Shown: positions 15,617 through 21,255 of the stretch, in pieces
Layout: every line of letters begins with the position of its first letter
How positions within the stretch are numbered: position 1 is the stretch's first letter
Assembly (NCBI GenBank): GCA_003427395.1
Contig: BFEA01000043.1
Span: forward strand, 204,477-225,731
DNA length: 21,255 nt
Source of the DNA: Chara braunii
Lineage: Eukaryota > Streptophyta > Charophyceae > Charales > Characeae
Reading direction: 5' to 3'
The notes under the pieces: model-generated
Told to the model about the DNA's origin: nothing
Seen by the model: only the letters and a program-made list of their open reading frames with translations
Database searches by the model: none
Program-made: the position numbers and the translations under genes

Positions 15617-17790
15617 GCTACTCCTGGCAATTCGCAACAGATGGAATTTGTCATCCAGCAAGCAACATAAGTTTGGCGTGCCCGCTTGCTGCAGTGGTTG
15701 AGCAGTGATATCTCCAATGCAGATATGACTGCGCATATCCGTTAGCTTGAATGCCTGATTCAGAAGTATCAACATGTCCGCCAACGATACACATCTCAGT
15801 CTTGAGATGCCTTCCTTGATCATATTAAAGTTGTGCACATGCACGAGGTATCTCAGGTAACGGGGCTGCGACAAGCCTTGCATGCACCCCAGGTGCTCCA
15901 CTTGCACCCTGACCCTGATGCCACAACACACCTGCGTATCTGTGATAAGTTGTTGCCACCAACTCGCATCCAATTTTCTAATTTCACGGAAGTTGCGCTC
16001 AGCGTCACACATGGGATCTCCCTGCCTGACCCCTCAGACCTCCTCAGACTGTCAATGTCGGAAAGTGTTGACTGCTCACACTTAGTCGACGACCATGTTG
16101 TTACAGCCAACTGCGACATCATTCCTGATGATCGCCTCCGCGACTTGTTCCATGAAGGCTCAAAGTATCGTCTTAATGGACAAATCGCTGATGTGCTTCA
16201 GGCTGTTAGAGTCGGCCTTGACAAGTATATTGCTAAATACTTGAGGTCGGTCTCCGAGCAGCTTCGGCTGGCCACTCTGAACAAATTGCAGCAGTGGCGC
16301 TCAACCGTTCTCACACGTTGCCAAAGCAACATCTCATCCCCCCACACTACCACACGACAACCGCACTCCCTTCCCTCGGTACACAGGGCTTTGAGACACC
16401 TTCAACAACACTTTGCTATTGTTCATGTCGACAAGACATCACATAACTTGGCAATCTGTTGTAAAAATTGGTACCTGTCTCATCTATCTGCTCATTTGGA
16501 CAACCCTACCTATGATGTGCCTCTTGAGTCTGTCGCAGATATCCTGAAACATCACGCGCTCTGGAATCATCGGTGGGAATATATACACAAAGACACGCTG
16601 CCATATCTGTACTATGCACTTAAAGCGCACAAATCGCCCCCTGGGCTTTGCAGTATTGTCGGCGTCACAGAGCGGAATAATCTCTCCCTGCCACAACAAT
16701 CTTGATCAACTGCGCCATCTGTTCATGCAGTCCACCATTGACCTCCCCACAAACCCTTGGTCAGTACTACCGTTGCTTCTGCCCGCCTCAGCATTGCACT
16801 ACAATGAGTCATTGAAACTCTCCGTTAGAAGGATAGTGTGTCGTATCAGCAAAGCGGTGTGAGACAGTGCTGGATCGTGCAAAGCGGTGAGGAGGTGATG
16901 CTTGATCTCAAACGAAATTCCTCTTCTCTTCGTAACCATGCTCCTCGCACTGTTGATTTCACAACTATGTATACCAATCTTCCTCATGATCGTATTTGTC
17001 ATAATGTATCAAAAGCGGTTGAGGAAGCCTGTACATATGCCTTACAACAACACGCACAGGGGCGCACACATCCTCCTACCCTTAACATGATTGTTAAAGG
17101 GCCTCGTCAAGGGGAGTGGACGGTTGATACCGGACCAAACACCTTGACCGTTTCCCAAATTCTTGAACATCTCCATTTCGTTGTGACAAACACGTATCTT
17201 TATGCAGCGGACGACACCTTGCAACATCAGCTGATTGGCATCCCGATGGGGACTAATTCTGGTCCGATTGGGATGAGGCTCGATTTTTTGATGACCTCCA
17301 GCAGTGTGATCTTTGAGCAGCTCAACGGTATGCGTTCACATACCGCTTGATCGATGATGTTCTCTCATGGGGACATCTGGCACCACCGTCAGAACACTAT
17401 GGCCTCGAATGGAAGGAGACCACAACGCCTGATGGCTCTTGCACATTCTTAGGTGCACGCCTCCAAGTCCGCCCTGACGATTCCCTGCGTATGAGTGTCT
17501 TTGACAAAGCAGCTGAATGAAATTTCCCTGTTATTCGTTATCCTAGTGCTACGTCTAACGTCCCTGCACACCAGCCGGCGGGAGTGTTTACAGACCAGCT
17601 TACTAGGTTTGAGTATGTCTGCAACAACTGGTATGATTTCAAAACTGCAGCAGCGATGTTCACACGCCGCATGCTTTTTTGCGGGCACTCTCCAACAACG
17701 CTTGCGAAAGGATGAACTTCCAATATTCGTAAACGTCAACACAGGTACCCTGCGCACGTAACCCGCCTCTCCAGCTGGTTCCGTAGCATG
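15617..17790 (+). pseudogene. PLE reverse transcriptase, broken
   Basis: RT of the Penelope/telomerase-related class. From 15221 to 17266 one frame is kept with stops at 15614, 15668, 15743, 15803, 16703, 16739, 16805 and 16826. Blocks in order are DLFHEGSKYRLN (RT entry), HFAIVHVDKTSHNLAICCKN (motif 1, Asp 16430), LPYLYYALKAHKSPPG (motif 2), RQCWIVQSGEEV, TVDFTTMYTNLP (motif 3/A, 16949-16984) and LIGIPMGTNSGP (motif 4/B, 17231-17266). A small deletion and frameshift follow. The new frame then has YRLIDDVLSW with the catalytic Asp pair at 17353-17358 (motif 5/C), CTFLGARL, FPVIRYPSATSNVP and RYPAHVTRLSSWFRSML, with TGA stops at 17518 and 17713. All three catalytic aspartates are kept, so decay is recent enough to read the family clearly. 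Confidence 0.9.
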
Positions 17791-18774
17791 CTTCGATGGT
17801 CTATTCATCACCCGTTTTCTCGGGTATCCACACACTGTACTCGGACTACGCCTGTCACAACCCCTTTTTCATTATCGGCGGCTGTCACACCTATCACAAC
17901 CTCTTCTTCATTACCTGCGTCTACCGCACCTGCGTCCTCATCAGTCTTAGTAACCTCTTCCATGTCGTTTGTGACCCTCGCTGCCCCTTTTCGGTTCACA
18001 GCCTCTTCCTCGTCGACCTTGGTTGCTTCTACGACTGATTCCGCGGGTGCAACTCGACCCGCAACTGTTGTGTCGCCCTTGGTCTTGGTGTGTTCCTCCA
18101 TGGCATCCGGTGCCACTGCAACTGTTGTGCCACCCTTGGTCTCAGTGCGTTCCTCCATGGCATCCGTGACCATGCCTGCATTACCACCTGCAGAGTCCTC
18201 TCTTCGGGTCTCACCTACGACTGCCCCCCCTGTCTCTGCTTCAGCCACTTCACCACCCTTGACTTCATCCCCCCCGTCTTCACCGCCTAAATTTCCCTTG
18301 GTTTTATCGCCGTCTGTTACCCACCTTCCGACAACTGTACCACCCCCATCTTCACCACTCCTACCTCCCCTGGTTTTGTCTCCATCCGTTACCCCTCTTC
18401 CTAATCCACAAACCACTTCGTCCACACAGACTCCGTCATCATGTTCTGCCCCTGCAGAAAGCCTACTTCGCCGTCCTAGACGCCGACTTCGACCTACTTC
18501 CCAACCTCAACTTACTCCCCTTTCCTCCATCTCTGTTCTTGGATGAAGAAGAAACCGTTCATTCTCCCCACCACGGCCCTCCCCAACATCCCGTCCTCGT
18601 CTTTTGGCGCCCGAAGCATCCTTATCACACCTGAAATGCTCTTCGACTGCAGACCTTTCTGCAACGTGACAAACACAAAACAGGAGGGATGATGGCAAGG
18701 GGCTATCCAAGGATGAACTTGGCAAAGGGACTGTAGGAGCTCCTATAGAAAATCCGCCTGACTCGCCTCCACCG
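17791..18774 (+). pseudogene. Ser/Thr/Pro-rich linker of the PLE polyprotein
   Basis: This is the same frame as RT motif 5 and the Josephin segment, open from 17716 to 18543, then TGA (18544) and TGA (18667), then open onwards. Composition is dominated by S, T, P, V and A, for example PVTTPFSLSAAVTPITTSSS and SPLVLVCSSMASGAT. It ends in an Arg-rich patch, RRPRRRLRP, and later GAPIENPPDSPPPN, directly before the protease. It is likely disordered, joining the RT to the C-terminal modules. The antisense strand also has a long open frame (17808-18425), a by-product of this composition. A +1 reading at 18440-18641 (KAYFAVLDADFDLL) is an alternative I cannot exclude. Confidence 0.6.
18065..18178 (+). 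repeat. Tandem duplication of about 57 bp in the linker
   Basis: Units starting ACTGTTGTG at 18065 and 18122 share TGTTCCTCCATGGCATCC-type sequence and encode ATVVSPLVLVCSSMAS and ATVVPPLVSVRSSMAS. Confidence 0.75.
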
Positions 18775-19210
18775 AATCTGTGTGGCCTCGCTGCTACTAA
18801 CATTTGCCTGCAAGCCTATTGTCGGGAACCATATACTCACTCTGATTTCTTGGACATTGCTTCCAATCTTGATGCTCAGGAACGTGAGTTATATGGCAAT
18901 AACCCGACTCTGCATCCCCCACAGGATAGTAATTACACTCGACATGGGGGATTCAATATCTCTGTTTTGGAAACTGCTTTGATAAGGCGCCGACTTGATA
19001 TGCAGCGTGCCCCTTCAGGTGGCGACCCGACCCGGACCACTGTTCGCATGTTTGTGCCTATATTCTACATGCTCCTGGCCACTACACCGCTCTTGTCCGT
19101 GCCTTTGGTTCTTGGGAATTATGGAATGGCGGTGCTATGGTGCAAACTATTACTGCCATCTGTGACCTCGTGCGTAATTACCCTAACCTGCAACTGTTCC
19201 AGGTCGTTGA
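18775..19210 (+). pseudogene. Josephin-like cysteine protease domain (deubiquitinase fold)
   Basis: Josephin domains (peptidase family C86, as in ataxin-3 and the JOSD proteins) remove ubiquitin. The frame gives NLCGLAATNICLQAY (cf. 'LCAQHCLNNLLQ', Cys codon 18781-18783), then YTHSDFLDIASNLDAQERE (cf. 'D(L/F)..IA..LD..E'), then NYTRHGGFNISVLETAL (cf. 'N.dd.G.FSI.V...AL'). After a frameshift near 19045 the next frame gives CAYILHAPGHYTALVRAFGS and WELWNGG, with candidate His at 19080-19082 and Asn at 19125-19127 in the places of the catalytic His and Asn. NLQLFQVV at about 19185-19206 fits the last strand. Length, about 145 residues, is in the usual range. A UCH/USP-like reading of the GHYTALVR part was considered, but the N-terminal half fits Josephin only. 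Confidence 0.72.
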
Positions 19211-19470
19211 CCCTATGGGTACCTCTTGTACTTCCATGCCCGCCTCTACACCTATCTCTGTGCCTGCCTCCGTACCTGTCTCTGTGCCTGTTTCTGTGTC
19301 TGTCTCCTTCCATATTACCAACTCTATGGGTACCACGTGTACTTCCGTCCCCGCCTCTGCACCTGTCTCTGTGCCTGCCTCCACACCTGTCTCCATGCCC
19401 ATGTCCGTGGCTGTCTCCGTGCCTACCTCCATGTCTGTCACCGTGCCTGCTTTAGTCTTCATTCCCCCAC
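19209..19470 (+). repeat. Degenerate 12-18-bp coding repeat within a 111-bp duplication
   Basis: Two units of about 111 bp starting MGT(S/T)CTS at about 19213 and 19324 each expand into (V/A)P.S(V/A)P-type peptides such as VPASVPVSVPVSVSVS. The frame (19137-19910) stays open throughout, so the repeat was read as protein: a flexible spacer between the protease and the zinc modules. Confidence 0.8.
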
Positions 19471-19910
19471 ATGTTGCACTAACACCTTGTGACCTCCTTC
19501 TTTGTGAGATCACTGACACAGTTACACTTGGTTGTGGGAAGCATCGACTTTGTCGACATCACTACAACCGTATAATTTTTTGGGCCCGCTGTCGGCAGGG
19601 ATGCCACCTGTATCTGGATTGTGAACATCCTCTACATCCAGATGCAGTATGTCCCATCTATGCCTGTGGGCGCTATAGTGAATGTGCACTTAACTGTGAT
19701 GGTGAACGCCCCACAATCGTCATGGTCTGCAACCGGCATGCCCTCTGTCGTGCATGCTTCAGAGGTATGTTTAATGCTAGCCGCCCTGGCTCCTGCTGTG
19801 ACGAAGTTGCTTACCTGAATGGTTTTCGTCCTGTAGATCAGCAGGAGGGCTGCTACCATCGTCCGCATCCTTATGACAGTTGTCCTATCTGTCGTGAGGG
19901 TCTTACTTAG
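19471..19910 (+). CDS. Tandem RING-like zinc modules, C terminus of the PLE polyprotein
   Basis: This part of the frame is intact up to TAG at 19908-19910. Module 1 runs from CDLLLCE (Cys codon 19488) through GCGKHRLCRHH to AVCPIYACG. Module 2 runs from ECALNCDGE through VCNRHALCRACF to SCPICREGL. Each shows a C..H..C..(C/H) core like the middle of a C3HC4 RING, and each ends in a CPI-(x2)-C-like pair. RING domains usually recruit ubiquitin-conjugating enzymes, but other zinc-binding folds could give this pattern. The frame is the one carrying the C-terminal half of the Josephin domain, with no stop between, so the modules belong to the same protein. The absence of stops here contrasts with the RT region. 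Confidence 0.65.
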
Positions 19911-20580
19911 ACGTACCTACTAAAACTGCAAAACTGTGAAGAATGCAGTAAAAGAAGAACATAATTTTCTGTCATCTTACTTTGTTTGTACCCTGCACCC
20001 TAACACCCTAAAAATAAAAGTCCGAAGGGTGAAAATGAAGATGAAAAATGAAGAAGGAAGTGCAGGTGTGCTGAAAAGCGAACGTGGTAGACTCTTCACA
20101 AAAGCTGCAAAACAGTGAAAGAAAGAAGATGTTTGGATCACCCTCTGCCTATCAGTTTTCCTTTTCTGCTCCTCTCTTCCTTGGGTTTAACACCTCTTCC
20201 TTCACTCTGCCTCTTCCCATAGTGTGCAAGTGGGCTGTTATGGCATACGGGGATGGGGGCAGCTCGCGCTCAACTTCATCAACGTGGCGAGCCTTGTACG
20301 TTAGAGGCATAGTCGAGGAGGCGTTAAGAAGACTGAGAAACTGAATGATTTCAATGTGTCTTTGTTTTTGATTTTTATCCTTTGATTCAGTGTATTTTTT
20401 TTTTTGTAAAACACTGAAAGAAATAATCATACTATGAAACAAAGAATAAGAGGAACACTGTTTTGTGTCATTCTGGTTTGTCTGTCTCTTTGCCTGTCCG
20501 TCCTTTCATTTTTCTTTTCTTCGCTCATCTTATTTCTTCTTCTACTTCACGTGCTTACTCTCTTAGTCAATAGTTCTGTG

Positions 20581-20584
<4 letters not shown>
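19911..20584 (+). other. Probable PLE 3' untranslated region
   Basis: A purine-rich first part and T-rich last part lead to (TA)n. Three related motifs occur: CTGCAAAACTGTGAAGAA (19926), CTGCAAAACAGTGAAAGAA (20105) and TGTAAAACACTGAAAGAAA (20405). No other gene is visible. Confidence 0.5.
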
Positions 20585-20629
<45 letters not shown>

Positions 20630-20651
20630 TCAAATAAAATATATATATATA
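20585..20651. repeat. (TA)n microsatellite, insertion target
   Basis: (TA)21 at 20585-20627, CGTCAAATAAAA, then (AT)n at 20639-20651 leading straight into CAGGGT. TATATCGTCAAA is the reverse complement of TTTGACGATATA found beside the (TA)n at 14175-14190. Confidence 0.85.
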
Positions 20652-21255
20652 CAGGGTTACCAGCCCGTACGTACGGAGGCCCCCGGGTGGACCTCCGTAC
20701 GTTCGGGCGTTCGGGGTCCCGTACGGGGCCCGAACCCGACGGCGTTCGACCCCCGCCAAAAATTATTTCGGGGCCTAATTTTTTTTTTTTTTCTGAAATT
20801 TTTGTTACGACTTCTCTATGACGTGAGATACATGCCTCTAAATGTTCAAGTCATTTGGCTGAGTCAAATAAGAATTAAAAATTGCCAAAGATGGTGGTGT
20901 CAAAACGTGCTCGCCCACGTTTTTTTTCAGTTTTTACTTTTTGTTTTCACTTTAGTTCGGGGTCTAAACAATTTTATTATTTTTTGAAACTTTTTTAGTG
21001 GGTTTTGTATTATGTGAAGTACACATCTGTAAATTTTCAGGGCATTTAACTATGCAAAAAAAAAAAATGAAAAATCNCCAAAGATGGCGGTGTCGAAAAC
21101 ATGTTCGCGCACTCACTAAATTTAACTCTCTTTTTATTTTTATTTATTTTTATTATTAGTATTTGTTCTGTTTGTTTTATTTTTATTTCAAATTTGGTAA
21201 GGAATTCGAACGTAACGCTCAGGCAAATCTTGTGTAGTTTATTTTTCTCCATAAC
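20652..21255 (+). mobile_element. CAGGGT element in a (TA)n target (copy 2, runs off the window)
   Basis: Aligned with copy 1 from CAGGGTTACCAGCCCGTACG to the last base of the window (copy 1 position about 14755). It has about 26 extra bp near the left end and about 20 extra bp near 20930-20950, and the internal CCAAAGATGG repeats are kept (20885 and 21078). It has the same orientation as copy 1. One undetermined base (N) occurs at 21077. Confidence 0.75.

Larger units (their letters stand above)
14987..20584 (+). mobile_element. Penelope-like retroelement, N-terminal GIY-YIG type, with extra C-terminal domains
   Basis: The body lies between two (TA)n tracts (14973-14986 and 20585-20627), consistent with the microsatellite insertion bias known for N-terminal-endonuclease PLEs (Naiad/Chlamys group). 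The order read from the sequence is GIY-YIG endonuclease, PLE reverse transcriptase, Ser/Thr/Pro-rich linker, Josephin-like protease, hexapeptide repeats, two RING-like modules, and a 3' untranslated region of about 670 bp. The coding part is broken by about 12 stops and three frameshifts (near 15220, 17268 and 19045), so this copy is dead. The 5' end of the ORF and the exact element borders are not resolved. Copies of a CAGGGT element lie directly outside both (TA)n tracts in the same orientation. Confidence 0.8.

Noticed and set aside
17808-18425. 205-codon minus-strand open frame rich in Gly, Glu and Val
   Set aside because: It is the complement of the Ser/Thr/Pro-rich linker. The sense frame connects the RT and protease, so the antisense frame is a composition artefact.
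17518-18669. In-frame TGA codons as selenocysteine (Naiad PLEs in some animals encode selenoproteins)
   Set aside because: No Cys is expected at these sites from the family pattern. The stops fit CGA or TGG decay, and upstream parts of the same element also contain TAG and TAA.

Overview
This is a eukaryotic, repeat-dense, probably intergenic window. I see no intact host protein gene. It holds many generations of decayed mobile elements: two truncated LINEs with poly(A) tails, tRNA-derived SINEs, a palindromic miniature DNA element, a hAT transposase pseudogene, a U6 snRNA pseudogene, long A/T runs and (TA)n microsatellites, and a large Penelope-like retroelement (PLE). The plant-type DUF659/hAT transposase and a PLE with its GIY-YIG nuclease at the N terminus (a type described from green algae and spike mosses) suggest the green lineage. 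A charophyte alga such as Chara is my best guess, but it is only a guess.

Layout. 45-3080 (-): LINE copy 1, 5'-truncated. 3093-3920: no gene. 3953-4432 (-): full-length tRNA-headed SINE between 32-bp direct repeats. 4465-5307: inverted repeats and tRNA-like debris. 5308-5688: TIR element. 5790-6093 (+): second SINE type with A17 tail, followed directly by a headless copy of the first SINE (6094-6330). 6331-9640: AT-rich and mostly unrecognised. 9642-10260 (+): hAT transposase pseudogene. 10697-13272 (-): LINE copy 2 between candidate target duplications. 13402-13483 (+): U6 pseudogene joined to a tRNA-like segment. 13859-14206: microsatellites. 14207-14972 (+): CAGGGT...ACCCTG element inside (TA)n. 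14987-20584 (+): the PLE. 20652 to the window end (+): second copy of the CAGGGT element, again in (TA)n.

The most unusual object is the PLE. Its reading can be followed as one long polyprotein, broken by about 12 stops and three frameshifts. The order is N-terminal GIY-YIG endonuclease, PLE reverse transcriptase, Ser/Thr/Pro-rich linker, Josephin-like cysteine protease (deubiquitinase fold) with Cys, His and Asn in the expected places, degenerate hexapeptide repeats, and two tandem RING-like zinc modules. Stretches of a single reading frame run through the RT into the protease, and from the protease into the RINGs, so the extra modules look like part of the element. A retroelement carrying a deubiquitinase-like protease and an E3-like module is not something I know to be described. 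It is the lead finding.

The DNA has decayed partly in a pattern expected of methylated, silenced chromatin. LINE copy 2 keeps one reading frame for about 2 kb with seven stops and no frameshift, and three of these stops fall where LINE copy 1 has Trp. The four stops in the RT-to-Josephin part of the PLE are all TGA.
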